Positions 54,501-64,000 of a stretch of 64,000 nt of DNA are shown piece by piece (within the stretch, counting starts at the first letter, position 1; each line of letters starts with the position of its first letter). The notes under the pieces were generated by a model. It did not search any database. It had not been told where the DNA came from and worked only from the letters and a program-made list of their open reading frames with translations. The translations under genes were made by a program, and so were the position numbers. The stretch covers positions 5,631,440-5,695,439 of the forward strand of contig OU696577.1 in the NCBI GenBank assembly GCA_916048095.2, in the 5' to 3' direction. Origin of the DNA: Sacculina carcini. Taxonomy: Eukaryota > Arthropoda > Thecostraca > Sacculinidae.

Positions 54501-55146
54501 GCGTTTTAACGGAGTCATATGGAAAAGTGTTTTGATGGCTCTGAAGTCTCGTGGTCTTCAGACACAGCACTGGCAGACTGTTTTGCCGGATGTTCTGCAT
54601 TCTATACGCTCGTTGTTGTGCACATCTATCAATTCAACTCCACATGAAAGATTATTCAACTTCACACGACGTTCTTCTTCAGGTGCGTCGGTTCCTTCTT
54701 GGCTCTGTCATCCAGGTCCTGTTCTTCTGAAGCGCCACGTACGGGCAAGCAAAAATGAACCTCTTGTTGAAGAAGTGGAACTCATACAGGCAAATTCACA
54801 TTATGCTCATATTCGAAATCGAGCAGGTGTCGAAACGACCGTATCTACAAGACATTTGGCACCATCACATATTTATACTGATCGTGAGTCTACTGTTATC
54901 TCCAGTGATGCTGTGAATGAACCGGCGACTCGAGCTGACGCGTCGAGCCCTACCACTCCGGCGAATACTGATTTTTCAAACTCAGATCCTTCCGGACCAC
55001 AGGCATCCAGACACTCGGGTGAACCTGGTGGCGAAGCAAACGACGAAAGTAGAGTCGAAGCTGGTGATGAGGTTCAGACTGTCCGAAGGTCGAGTCGCGT
55101 CCGTAGACCGCCCAGTCGTTTTGGAGACTATGCTTGCGATTTTTAG
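51526..55146 (+). CDS. gag-pol: Element 7 Gag-Pol polyprotein
   Basis: 1206 codons from ATG 51526 (MERFLKPERLDCD). The frame is open from a few codons upstream, but those residues encode the primer site. Residues count from 51475. Capsid core WKHWFKTFELFLTVVP; knuckle CFFCGLQRHPRSRC from 222 and CHKCQKTGHFAKVC; protease DSGS from 306; RT YLDD 576-579; RNase H ETDASDVAIAAVL and RTDQRSVSFMF (Gln-Arg in place of the usual His-Lys); integrase D915, D973, E1009, exact DD35E spacing; tail RRSSRVRRPPSRFGDY. All catalytic residues are present, so this copy may be active. The single frame means Gag and Pol are made in equal amounts unless processed. Confidence 0.95.
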   Translation: MERFLKPERLDCDPSSSSATQEWKHWFKTFELFLTVVPQGSANKLGLLVNFVSSKVYDTISDCDTYEKAIKCLKSQYVRPSNEVFARHRLATRRQQVGESLDEYFQALKVLSRECNFQAVTSTKYCDESIRDAFIAGLQSSAIRQRLLENTTLELTTMFDQARALESARNNSVVYGETHAACVPADSLCENNDTTAVTCAVSAKCFFCGLQRHPRSRCPAREAVCHKCQKTGHFAKVCRGRPTTAAANTDVDSGGKMIASTTSAATPSSLSKAAVKVFIANEEVDGLVDSGSSESFIHPCLVKRHSLTVQPSPSTVSMASTTFSTRTSGHCLVNIIVNGRQYDRVRLTVLPQLCSDIILGQDFQQMHDNVVLKYGGDLPPLVVCGFSAMKVDPPELFKNMTEDCHPIPTKSRRYSHQDRLFIEKETQRLLKEGVIEPSNSPWRAQIVVVKDGTKKWRMAVDYSQTVNKFTLLDSYPLPRIDDTVDKIARYRIFSTIDLRSAYHQIPIQNEDKPYTAFQAGGRLYQFTRIPFGVTNGVACFQRIMDSLIQEEQLSGTFAYLDDVTICGMTQEEHDSNLEKFMAAAKRRNISYNDEKCSFSTKCLSILGYVVEDGKKRPDPERLRPLRELSLPKDRKSLNRSLGLFAYYSHWIHNYSQKVHPLSSTTTFPVSKEAEIAFEKLKGEIENSVVQAIDETLPFDVETDASDVAIAAVLAQNGRPVAFFSKTFQGPEKLYASVEKEAQAIIEAVRHWRHYLTGRRFIIRTDQRSVSFMFDKQHRSKIKNDKILRWRLELSCYDYDIVFRPGHENVTPDIFSRPHCGAACSGADALRSLHEALCHPGVTRLCHFIRIKNLPYSVEDVRQVIRSCKVCAEVKPRFNRPEKTSLIKATQPFERLNIDFKGPLPSTDKNCYFLNIIDEYSRFPFVYPCSNMTAATVIDCLAHLFSIFGMPAYIHSDRGSSFMSREVQDFLMRKGIACSRTTSYNPQGNGQVERFNGVIWKSVLMALKSRGLQTQHWQTVLPDVLHSIRSLLCTSINSTPHERLFNFTRRSSSGASVPSWLCHPGPVLLKRHVRASKNEPLVEEVELIQANSHYAHIRNRAGVETTVSTRHLAPSHIYTDRESTVISSDAVNEPATRADASSPTTPANTDFSNSDPSGPQASRHSGEPGGEANDESRVEAGDEVQTVRRSSRVRRPPSRFGDYACDF

Positions 55147-55156
55147 AGGGGGAGAT
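55145..55156 (+). promoter_or_regulatory. Element 7 polypurine tract
   Basis: agagggggagat lies directly before the 3' LTR and primes plus-strand DNA. Confidence 0.8.
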
Positions 55157-55463
55157 TGTTATGAAATCTTGGCTATTTTTGTGCGCTCATCTGGCAGCGC
55201 TGTGGGTATTTTCTGTATAACAACAACAACATATTTTGTCTTTCACCATCGTGTTTTGCGTGCACATCTCCGGGTATATTTCTGTATTAAATATTCTGTA
55301 AATAGCTCATTTTGGGCAATCATTTTGTTTAATTGTGTACTTACAATTATCCTGTATATATAACGTTTTATGGTTCACATATCCATTTGTACTTTCTTTT
55401 GTTTCAGGAGATGTGTGTTTTGTGATGAATAAAGCCTATCGTTGAGGCCAATCTTTCATAACA
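55157..55463 (+). repeat. Element 7 3' LTR
   Basis: Identical by eye to 51190-51496. Confidence 0.95.
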
Positions 55464-55466
55464 CAG

Positions 55467-55494
55467 TGTATTAGGCAGCAAGCGTGTGGCGTAC
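55467..55494 (-). repeat. Element 9 3' LTR, outer piece
   Basis: tgtattaggcagcaagcg, up to the Element 8 insertion. With 62722-62971 it forms one LTR whose element-strand ends are TGTAGTG...AATACA. Confidence 0.6.
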
Positions 55495-56287
55495 ACACTT
55501 GTTCACACACACATGTTTCTTTTGTATTGATTTTCGTTGTATTATTTCAGTTTATGCGTTGCATGTTTATGTTGTGCGTGTGTTTGCGTTATATGCGTTA
55601 TATACGTGTTTGTTTCATTGCATAAATTCATTTCATTGTATAAATTTACACACTTCGCAATATGATTTTATGTATGTTCGCACCGTGCACACCACCGGAT
55701 GTGTTATTTTCGTCGCCTATTTGCACCGTGTGTTTACGTCGCCGTCTGGCTGTCATCGCCGTCTGGCTATGTCGTGTTTGTGTCGCGCTGTATATCCGCG
55801 CCGCCTGTGTGCTTGTGTCTGTCTGTCTGAGCCGCCTGTGTGCGCTGCCCATTCTCCACGCAAGCCGGCGGAAGTGCTACTGTGTGTTCACACCATCCAC
55901 GGCGATGATAGTCCCGCTATTTCCCGCGACAATTCACACGACTGTTTGCTCAGGCATCGCACGGCACCTTCCAGACGGTCACGTGACCGGTGTCCTACTT
56001 GGAGTGAAGGTATTCCGGCCGGTGCTACAGGTGTTGGACAAGTCAGTCGAGAATAGTGCGTGCTGTCACACAGTGCTAGAGTTGTTCGCTCGCTTCATTG
56101 TGTTCCCGCTACTCATTCGTACTCCCCACGTATTCGTGTTCAGCCGCTGCGGGTATCGTATCTTATTGTATTGTTTCGTAATTGTAATTATGTATTAATG
56201 TTATGTAAATGTGTGAATGTAATATATAGCTGATTTACTAATTGTTTTCTATGCATGTTTAACCGTACTTAACAAGTGTAGTTAACA
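55495..56287 (+). repeat. Element 8 5' LTR
   Basis: TGTGGCGTAC...GTTAACA; same family as 6936-7737. Confidence 0.93.
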
Positions 56288-56407
56288 AGTGGTGACCCCG
56301 ACGTGATCGCAGTGTATTATATGCGGACACCGTGTTTAACAAGTGGTGACCCCGACGTGATCGCAGTGTATTATATGCGGACACCGTGTTTAACAAGTGG
56401 TGACCTC
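56284..56407 (+). repeat. tandem 54-bp units each containing a primer-binding site
   Basis: Unit aacaagtggtgaccccg...ccgtgttt is complete at 56284-56337 and 56338-56391 and partial after that. TGGTGACCCCGACGTGAT lies at 56290-56307 and 56344-56361; a third, decayed site is at 56398. Element 2 has one full unit plus the edge. Confidence 0.9.
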
Positions 56408-56539
56408 GCTAACAACTAACCACTAACAGTGGTTGTAGTAACAGCTACTTCACGCATTAACCAAATTTTACAGGTTTTACAGGTACACTAGCATCTTACA
56501 TCATGAGTCTTGATCTTCGATCTCGATCTTGGTCTTGAT

Positions 56540-56710
56540 TTTTGCGCGTCTTGCCTTGTATCGCGTATTGCATTGTGTTGCGTCTTGGCTTATCTTGCGC
56601 GTATTGCCTTGTGTTGCGTATTGGCTTATCTTGCGCGTCTTGGCCTACATCGCGTCTTGGCCTACATCGCGTCCTGGCTTACATCGTGTATTGGCTTATC
56701 TTGCATCTTG
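56540..56710 (+). repeat. leader minisatellite of Element 8
   Basis: Counterpart of 12078-12274, with a different unit order. Confidence 0.75.
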
Positions 56711-56871
56711 GTTTTTATTGAATCTTGTATTATATATCTTGTATAATCTTGTATTATACCGTGCGTTCTTGCATTCGAGCGTACTACTTACTATCGAACG
56801 GCATATCGTTTTGGTACACATCTGCGCTTAACCTACTGCGTTTTTTCGATTCTGGTTGAATCAGCCTGGAG

Positions 56872-57859
56872 ATGGACAGTCAGTCTAAATCTTCAAAGAA
56901 GCACGCCAGCAAAGGCGACAATCAGTCAGCCAGCGACACTCAGTCTACCAGCCAAGTCATATCTACCAGCGAATCTGCCGCCGCTCGTCAGTCTACAGGT
57001 GACAAACAAACCCAACAGACAGCCGTTATGGGCCCCCCTCCTGCTTTTGTAGAAGAACACCCACACATATGGGTTATTCAGCTGGATCTGTATTTCGCCA
57101 GGGCTCAAATAACAGACGACATGCTTCGTTTTCAAACTGCAGCGTCTCTTCTGCCTCCCCATCATGTGATGGAATTTATCGACATGATTCGACAGCCGCC
57201 AGCCGATGCTTACACGCAGCTTTGTCAGGCTCTGCAGGCTCGCTTAGGCAAGACGACTGAACAAAAACTACGCTCAGTGCTGGAATCACAAGAGCTCGGA
57301 GACCGTCGTCCCAGCCAGTATCTACGGCATCTCCAAGAATTGACACGGCCGTATGTCAAAGACGGTGAGTCACCCTTGCTGAGACAAATATTTTTGAAGG
57401 GCATGCCTGAGGACGTAATGCTTTTCTTGCAGTTTTTTTTCCGACGAGACTCTGCTTGACACACTGGCAGGTACGGCAGATAGAATTATTTCTGCCATGC
57501 CACGCGCCAAGGCAGCAATAAACAGGGTAAAGTGTTCTGAAGCCGCCGCTGATACTACTTGCACTCAAGCTCAGCAAAACATGGAAGAGCTAAAGACAAT
57601 CAAACAGCAGCTAAATGAAATTCAGCGAATGCTCAGCAGATTGCCAACCGGACAGCGAACGTCGCGTAGTCGCGCAAATTCTTCAGAGCGGCAATCACGC
57701 ACCCAACGCACCAAATCTCCGCGAAAATCTGCCGCATCCGGAGAACAGACAACAGGTGAGCACAGTGCACCACCAGACAAGAAATACTGCTGGTATTACT
57801 GGAAATTCGGTGATAAAGCTCACACCTGTGTGAAACCCTGTTCGTTTCATTTAAACTGA
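56872..57859 (+). pseudogene. gag: Element 8 gag (frameshifted)
   Basis: Same protein as Element 2 gag (MDSQSKSSKKHASKG...). At about 57430-57437 the T run is longer than in Element 2 and the frame shifts (FLQFFFRRDSA then stop). The right frame resumes from about 57440 to the stop at 57857-57859. The finger CWYYWKFGDKAHTCVKPC has Tyr in place of the His of Element 2. Confidence 0.9.
57850..57856 (+). promoter_or_regulatory. -1 frameshift heptamer T TTA AAC
   Basis: Same position and context as in Element 2, with TGA at 57857-57859. Confidence 0.75.
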
Positions 57860-60800
57860 AAGGAGGGCGTGAAAGATCGCCTATTTCACCCCTCACATCA
57901 TCCATTCAAGGCGACAATTCTTTACCATTTTATATCCGCGATCCAACAACAGGCTGCAATTTTCTCATCGACACTGGCGCTCAATATAGTTTATTGCCCG
58001 CCAAATGCAAACTGGTGCGTAGCTCCACTGCTTCACAGCCAGTGAAATCACCCTTGGTGCTACAAGCTGTGAATTCATCTCACATCAACACCTACGGAAG
58101 TATTTCTACCTGTGTGTCTTTAGGTCTCAGACGCAATTTTCACTGGACCTTCATAATTGCCGATATTGACACAGCCATCATTGGTATCGACTTCCTCTCT
58201 CACCACAATATCAACGTTATCCCACGTGAACGTCAAATTGTGGACGGCGAAATCGGTTTGAAAGCCACAGGCATAACTCGCCGGAACTCGCTCAATATTT
58301 CACTGTGCGCTCCTCAGCACGACAAAGTGTATGTAGATTTACTGTCAAAGTACCCTGGCTTGTTGTCTCCAATGGTATTTACTAGTACATCTAATCATGG
58401 CGTTTTTCATCGCATTCAAACACGAGGAAAGCCTGTCGCGAAAGCTTGATGCGGCCAGGCTTATAAGCCAGGCCTAAGATGAAGGCCTAGGCCTATAGGC
58501 TTAAGATAGCCAAAGATGAGTTCCAACGCATGCTCGATCAAGGTATAATACGCCCTAGTCAGAGTCCGTACGCGTCTGCCCTACACTTGGTGCCAAAAGC
58601 GCGAGATGGCGAATGGAGGCCATGCGGAGACTACAGAGCTCTAAAAAATATCACAGTACCCGATAGATATCCAATTCCCTATTTACAAGATTTTACAGCA
58701 GCTCTGCACGGAACCAACATATTCACCAAAATAGATCTGGTGAAAGCATTCTTTCAAGTGTCTGTATATCCACAAGATATTTCAAAGACTGCCATTTGTA
58801 AACCCTTTGGATCCTTTGAAATGCTGCGAATGTCTTTTGGCTTGCGTAACAGCGCGCAAACCATGCAGCGTCTGCTGGATACAATTCTTCGAGGACTTGA
58901 TTTCATATTCGTCTACATTGACGATATTTTGATTGCTAGCAAATCAGAAACCGAGCATTTGAGACATTTAGATATAGTTTTAGATCGGTTACATGCACAT
59001 GATATTAAGATTAATATCGAGAAATGTGTTTTTGGCAAGCGGGAAATAACCTTTTTAGGTCACAGAATCACCGAACGCGGCATCTCACCGCATGACGGTG
59101 CAACGAAGGCTATCACCGAATACCCACGTCCTGTTTCGCACCAACAATTGCGCATGTATTTAGGCATGGTGAATTTTTATCATGGTTTCTTGCCGAACGC
59201 CGCGACTCTTCTCACGCCCCTCCATCGTTTGATGACAAATAACGCCAAGCGCTCCAAGGTGCCTGTCGTGTGGACAGATAAGGCAGAGCAAGAATTTGAT
59301 GAGAGTAAAGCCACTCTCAGCTCAGCTACTATCCTTTGCCATCAGAACGAATCAGCTCAACTTGGGTTATTCACTGACGCCAGCAATTCAAGTATAGGTG
59401 CTGTACTACAACAACTGAGTGACGGTGTCTGGCAGCCATTGGCCTTTTGGTCTAAGCAGCTCAACTCCGCTCAAACAATGTATAGCGCTTTTGGTCGCGA
59501 TGTACTTGCTGTTTACTTATCGGTGCGTCATTTTCGTCCATACTTGGAGGGTCGTGAATTTATCATCTTCACCGATCACAAACCTATTGTGCACGCTATT
59601 AGAGCACCCACAGCTAATAATTCACCACGTGAGCAGCGTCATTTGGATTTTATCCTGCAATTTACGTCAGATGTGCGTCACATCAGTGGTAAAGACAATG
59701 TTGTCTCAGACGCTCTGTCTAGGATATTTTCTTGCAGTGATCTACCAAGTGTTGATATCAGAGACATGGCAGAAGCACAGCAAGCCCAGTCCGATTTAAT
59801 CGATTCAGCGGGTAGTTTAAAGTTGCAGTGGATTGAATTTCCCGCCATTTCCGACCGCAAATTCCTGTGCGACACGTCCTTAGACAAGCCACGCCCCTTT
59901 GTGCCTGAAGCGATGCGTAGGCGTGCTTTCCAGTCATTTCACAATATGTCTCACCCTGGTCGAACCGCCACGCTCAAGCTTATAGCCGAACGGTTTGTTT
60001 GGCCACACATGCGCAGAGACGTCGCTAGTTGGACACGCACTTGTTTACAGTGTCAACAATCGATGGTCTCACGACACAATTCGTCACCTGCTGCCCAGTT
60101 TCAACCACCATCACGGAGATTCGAACACATCCATGTAGATATAGTAGGTCCGCTACCGTACTCGCAAAATTGCCAGTATATTCTGAAAATTGTTGATCGG
60201 TTTACTAGATGGCCTGAGGCATGTCCGATACCTGATGTATCAGCTGAAACTATTGCTCGATATTTCGTATCCACGTGGATATCCCGTTTCGGTGTACCAG
60301 CTACTATAGTGTCTGACAGGGGTAGTCAGTTCACTTCAAACTTGTGGCGAGAAATAAATAATCGTTTAGGGGCTCATATCCGTTTCACTACTGCTTACCA
60401 TCCTGCGGCAAACGGAATGGTCGAGAGACTGCACCGACAATTGAAAAGCGCTTTACGAGGGTGCATAAATTGGGTTGACAGATTATCAATTGTTCTATTA
60501 GGTATCAGAGCCTGTATTAAAGAACCACTCAATTGTTCCTGTGCTGAACTTGTTTACGGTGCCAAACTTCATCTTCCTAGCGAATTTTTCCACACAAATA
60601 CTAACAAAACCAGCGCGTGTGAGTTTGCAAGACAGCTCTCTCAGCATTTCAGCTCCGTGAGACCACAGCAGCCGAGACCTGTCGACAAAGCAGTCTTCAA
60701 GCTGACTGCGCTGGATTCGGCCGACTTCGTGTTTGTGCGGCACGACGGTCATCGCCGTCCATTGCAGCCGGTGTACGACGGGCCGTACAAGGTGCTCAAC

Positions 60801-61088
60801 AGAACACCGAAGACGTACACCATTGAACGCAATGGCTCAGATGTCGTCAACATTGACCGACTGCGACCAGCCTTCATTGACAACAATATACAGCCAACGC
60901 CGGAGACAGATAGCACATTGTTCGCGGTTCCAGTGCCACAACAACATGCTGGTACACGTCCAGCAGAACAACAACTCCCCGGTGCGCCAACATCATCACA
61001 ACAATTATCCGGTGACACAGCAACGCCACAACATATTCATTCTCGATCAGGCCGACGCATCAGACCACCTGTTCGTTTCTCGCCCTGA
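57851..61088 (+). pseudogene. pol: Element 8 pol (rearranged)
   Basis: Protease part ([13 protein letters not shown]) runs in frame to about 58440. There a segment present in Element 2 (FCRPRKL) is lost and about 40 bp of aggcctaag-type repeats are inserted, with stops. From 58530 the frame is open for 852 codons: RT YIDD near 58916-58927, RNase H (LFTDASNSSIGAVL), integrase zinc domain, DD35E core (VDIVGPLPYS, SDRGSQFTS, NGMVERLHRQL) and tail. A 13-codon insertion (PGAPTSSQQ region) relative to Element 2 lies near the C-terminus. Confidence 0.92.
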
Positions 61089-61105
61089 TCTGAGGAGGGG
61101 GCTCC

Positions 61106-62721
61106 TGTGGCGTACACACTTGTTCACACACATGTTTCTTTTGTATTGATTGTCGTTGTATTATTTTAGTTTATGCGTTGCATGTTTATGTTGTGCGTGT
61201 GTTTGCGTTATATGCGTTGCGTGTTTGTTTCATTGCATAAATTCATTTCATTGTATAAATTTACACACTTCGCAATATGATTATATGTATGTTCGCACCG
61301 TGCACACCACCGGATGTGTTATTTTCGTCGTCTATTTGCACGTGGCACTACCTGCCCACATCGCCTCGCTGGAAGCCACCGGAAACTTGGTCTGTCTCAT
61401 TAACCACCGCACAAGCGGTGACAGACCCTGCTCTCTGGTGGCAGCCATCGAGGAGTTCGTGGACACCATGTGCCCGGACTTCAGCACGAGCGAGCCACTG
61501 AACCAGCACCATCTGGATGACCGAACTTCCTCCGTCCGCCAACAACATCTCCTCGGAAGTGCGGATCAGTTGTGCCGAGCCCGTCTACTAGCCGCAGCCG
61601 CTCCTCATAGCGGCGCTTGGCTGTCAGCGCTGCCTGTCGCCAGCCTCGGCTTGCTGCTGCCAGACGAAGCCGTCCGAGTCGGCGTGGCGTTGCGACTTGG
61701 TGCCGCAGTACAAGAGCCGCACAGATGCCGTTGCGGTGCCACAACTGACAGGTGGGGCCACCATAGCCTTTCCTGCAGTCGCAATGCCGGCCGCCTGCCA
61801 CGCCACACGGCGCTGAACAACATCATTCGCCGCAGTGTGGCGTCGGCAGGAATCGCCGCGGTGCTGGAGCCACGAGGCCTGGACCGCGGCGACGGCCGCC
61901 GACCGGACGGAATCACCGTGTTTCCGGTGCGGCACGGGAAGTCGCTGCTCTGGGACGTTACCTGCGTGAACACATTCTGTGACACACATCTGCTGGACGG
62001 CGCGGTCACTCCCGGGGCAGCAGCGCGGGCGGCGGAAGACCGAAAGCGGCGGCGCTACACAGAACTGTGTCAGCGGTACGATTTCGTGCCGCTGGCTATC
62101 GAGACCACCGGCGTGAAATATATTCGTTTGTGTCAAAAAAAAAAAAAAAAAAAATTGCACCGTGTGTTTACGTCGCCGTCTGGCTGTCATCGCCGTCTGG
62201 CTATGTCGTGTTTGTGTCGCGCTGTATATCCGCGCCGCCTGTGTGCTTGTGTCTGTCTGTCTGAGCTGCCTGTGTGCGCTGCCCATTCTCCATGCAAGCC
62301 GGCGGAAGTGCTACTGTGTGTTCACACCACCCACGGCGATGATAGTCCCGCTATTTCCCGCGACAATTCACACGACTGTTTGCTCAGACATCGCACGGCA
62401 CCTTCCAGACGGTCACGTGCCCGGTGTCCTACTTGGAGTGAAGGTATTCCGGCCGGTGCTACAGGTGTTGGACAAGTCAGTCGAGAATAGTGCGTGCTGT
62501 CACACAGTGCTAGAGTTGTTCGCTCGCTTCATTGTGTTCCCGCTACTCATTCGTACTCCCCGCGTATTCGTGTTCAGCCGCTGCGGGTATCGTATCTTAT
62601 TGTATTGTTTCGTAATTGTAATTATGTATTAATGTTATGTAAATGTGTGAATGTAATATATAGCTGATTTACTAATTGTTTTCTATGCATGTTTCACCGT
62701 ACTTAACAAGTGTAGTTAACA
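61106..62721 (+). repeat. Element 8 3' LTR with internal LINE insertion
   Basis: Equivalent to 55495-56287 but split after ctatttgcac at 61341 by 813 bp; it resumes at ttgcaccgtg. Confidence 0.93.
61342..62154 (+). mobile_element. 5'-truncated RLE-type LINE tail with poly-A
   Basis: Inserted with a 6-bp duplication TTGCAC (61336-61341 and 62155-62160) and ending in 20 A (62135-62154), the signature of target-primed reverse transcription. The open frame reads the C-terminal part of a LINE polymerase: a C-x-C-x8-H-x4-C finger (CRCGATTDRWGHHSLSC), then RPDGITVFP...LLWDVTC, matching the PD...D core of the restriction-like endonuclease of R2/R4-type LINEs, and RRRYTELCQRYDFVPLAIETTGV near the end. 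The clade is uncertain. RT is missing, so it cannot move itself. Confidence 0.85.
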
Positions 62722-62971
62722 AGCGCTACGTTCAACGCGACCCCAACCAGGACTAACCCTCTGACACGACTTTACTAGTCACTTGTCCGGCACACGCGCA
62801 TACATACAGTGACACGCGGTCAATGACCCGCGTGCGTCACAGGTCAAACACGAGTCTGTAGTCGCGAACACGCGCGCTCACATACACACAGACAAACCAA
62901 AACCATTGTACACTAAAACCAAACACACGCATATATAACAATAGGCGTAAACAGCATGACCAACACTACAA
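62722..62971 (-). repeat. Element 9 3' LTR, inner piece
   Basis: Continues the piece at 55467-55494. On the element strand the LTR begins TGTAGTGTTGG at 62971, right after the polypurine tract. Confidence 0.65.
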
Positions 62972-62985
62972 TACTCCCCCTCCTT
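62972..62985 (-). promoter_or_regulatory. Element 9 polypurine tract
   Basis: Element strand reads cttcaaggagggggagtat, just upstream of the LTR. Confidence 0.65.
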
Positions 62986-63063
62986 GAAGTGGAGCGACAA
63001 TGAAAAAAAAACATGTATAAAACAATAACAAAATTCAAACACAATTCACGCAAAGTAAATACA

Positions 63064-63065
<2 letters not shown>

Positions 63066-63146
<81 letters not shown>
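63066..63146. repeat. (AT)40 microsatellite
   Basis: Uninterrupted AT dinucleotides between the Element 9 pol stop and its LTR. Confidence 0.97.
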
Positions 63147-63147
<1 letters not shown>

Positions 63148-63173
63148 CATACATAACAAAGCAATAAAAGCTA

Positions 63174-64000
63174 TCAGAAATAGTAATAGTCTGGGTGTCG
63201 TTTAAATCTGACAACCCGACCAGAACGACTGGTGGCAGCTGGTTTTGATGCACCAGTCCACACATCTTTTCCACTGGACTGATTCGGCTGGTCTACAGAA
63301 GCTGGTGACACAACCGGCGGCTTGCGTATCTCGCGGCGCCAAGTCGTCTTTTGAACGGCGGAGGGTGGCGCGACCGTCAGATGAGCAGGTTTTATCCGAG
63401 ATATTGACACCGTCTCCGTAGCTCCAGATGGCAGCTGCAGTGTGAAAACTTCTGGACTGCGCCGCACCACAAGAAAGGGCCCATGATAGGGCGCTTCCAA
63501 GGCTCGACGGACCCGGTCGATTCTCACCCAGACATGTGTGCACGTTGACAATTCGGCTGGGATATGAACTGCGCTGGTTCCATGATATGATGACTCAGAC
63601 ACACGTCGGAAATCCAGCTCTGTCATTCGTCGAGCTAGTTCCCGCACAAACTCTTGCTGGACAGCTGCAGGAGCGTCACGCTCAACTGCTATGCGGGGGC
63701 ATAAAAGTTCTGTTCCAGTCACTGCACTAAACGGTGATATACCTGCCTCAGTGGGCAGCATTCTTATGCCGAGAAGTACCACTGGCAGAGCTGCCAGCCA
63801 GTCTTGACCTCGTGCCATGATGGACGCCTTGAGCACACGATGGCGTCGCTCAATCATCCATTACTTTGAGGGTGATACGCAGTGGTGCGCACCCTGTGAA
63901 AACCTATGCATTGGGCCAGATGTTGAAACAGCTCGCTTTCAAATTGTCTCCCTCTATCAGTGACAACATGGATTGGCACGCCAAAGCGGGCAGCCCACGT
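63174..64000 (-). pseudogene. Element 9 integrase C-terminal part
   Basis: Runs off the right edge. The edge part reads RFGVPIHVVTDRGRQFES (second catalytic D of DD35E) and AYHPQSNG. A one-base deletion near 63857 breaks the frame just before MIERRHRVLKASI, which carries the catalytic E. Then a long C-terminal domain with LEAPYHGPFLVVRRSPEVFTL (GPY/F module), ending SGRVVRFKRHPDYYYF. A Gypsy family distinct from Elements 1-8. Confidence 0.87.

Larger units (their letters stand above)
51190..55463 (+). mobile_element. Element 7: intact Gypsy with self-complementary leader
   Basis: 307-bp LTRs at 51190-51496 and 55157-55463 look identical by eye, with TGTTATG...CATAACA ends and the 5-bp duplication CAGTG (51185-51189 and 55464-55468). 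One unbroken gag-pol frame. No tRNA-type site follows the LTR; the leader instead complements the LTR itself. It is the youngest-looking element in the window, inserted at the end of the Element 9 LTR. Confidence 0.95.
55495..62721 (+). mobile_element. Element 8: Ty3/Gypsy, damaged sister of Element 2
   Basis: LTRs 55495-56287 and 61106-62721 (the latter inflated by a LINE insertion), 4-bp duplication AGCG (55491-55494 and 62722-62725), tRNA-Trp type primer sites and gag-pol closely matching Element 2 but with three defects: a T-run frameshift in gag, a small rearrangement in pol and the LTR insertion. Confidence 0.95.

Noticed and set aside
61150..62490. 446-codon open frame on the plus strand
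   Set aside because: A chimera of Element 8 LTR sequence, the inserted LINE tail and its poly-A (Lys run), then LTR again. It has no natural start and crosses an insertion boundary.

Overview
This window is a eukaryotic repeat cluster from an invertebrate, most likely an arthropod. Evidence for that is indirect: metazoan-type LTR elements, piggyBac and hAT remnants, CR1/Jockey-like and RLE-type LINEs, CA/GT microsatellites and a short TTAGG tract. I find no host protein-coding gene I would defend, no rRNA or tRNA gene, and no CRISPR. Nearly everything recognisable is a mobile element or a piece of one.

Layout. 1-1086: AT-rich DNA with a decayed retroelement protease and an ACTGATGG minisatellite. 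1087-5572 (-): Element 1, LTRs plus 5-bp TSD AATAC, divergent pol. 6936-13289 (-): Element 2, Ty3/Gypsy, TSD GTCT, intact gag and pol. 14448-18655 (-): Element 3, broken Gypsy without visible LTRs. 19100-19345 (-): pol fragment of the Element 1 family. 19610-21897: about 2.3 kb unit with about 400-bp inverted arms, a broken transposon-like gene and a hAT MITE with an 8-bp TSD. 21911-30220: piggyBac remnant bounded by TTAA, split by Element 4 (22398-28345, +). 30887-33142: LINE tail joined to an Element 1-like pol fragment. 33340-33881: large foldback MITE. 34254-34502: LTR of the 'H' family. 35209-38452 (+): Element 5, truncated. 38944-42524: 1.4-kb segmental duplication carrying H-family LTRs. 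43587-51186 (-): a LINE interrupted by a solo H LTR and by Element 6 (45948-50562, +). 51190-55463 (+): Element 7, with LTRs identical by eye and one intact gag-pol ORF. 55495-62721 (+): Element 8, same family as Element 2, TSD AGCG, with an RLE LINE tail inside its 3' LTR. 62722-64000 (-): Element 9, whose 3' LTR was split by Elements 7 and 8.

The elements form nested insertions with matching target-site duplications, so relative ages can be read directly. They also appear to use four ways of priming reverse transcription. Element 6 has a site complementary to the 3' end of tRNA-Leu. Elements 2 and 8 have a site complementary to the 3' end of tRNA-Trp, tandemly duplicated in Element 8. Element 1 and the H family have a 12-nt match to the 5' end of tRNA-Phe. 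Element 7, and possibly Element 4, have a leader complementary to their own LTR, which suggests self-priming. Gag-pol expression also differs: -1 frameshifting at T TTA AAC (Elements 2 and 8) or G TTA AAC (Element 1), versus fused single ORFs (Elements 6 and 7).

All tRNA matches rest on tRNA sequences recalled from memory, and all LTR comparisons were made by eye.
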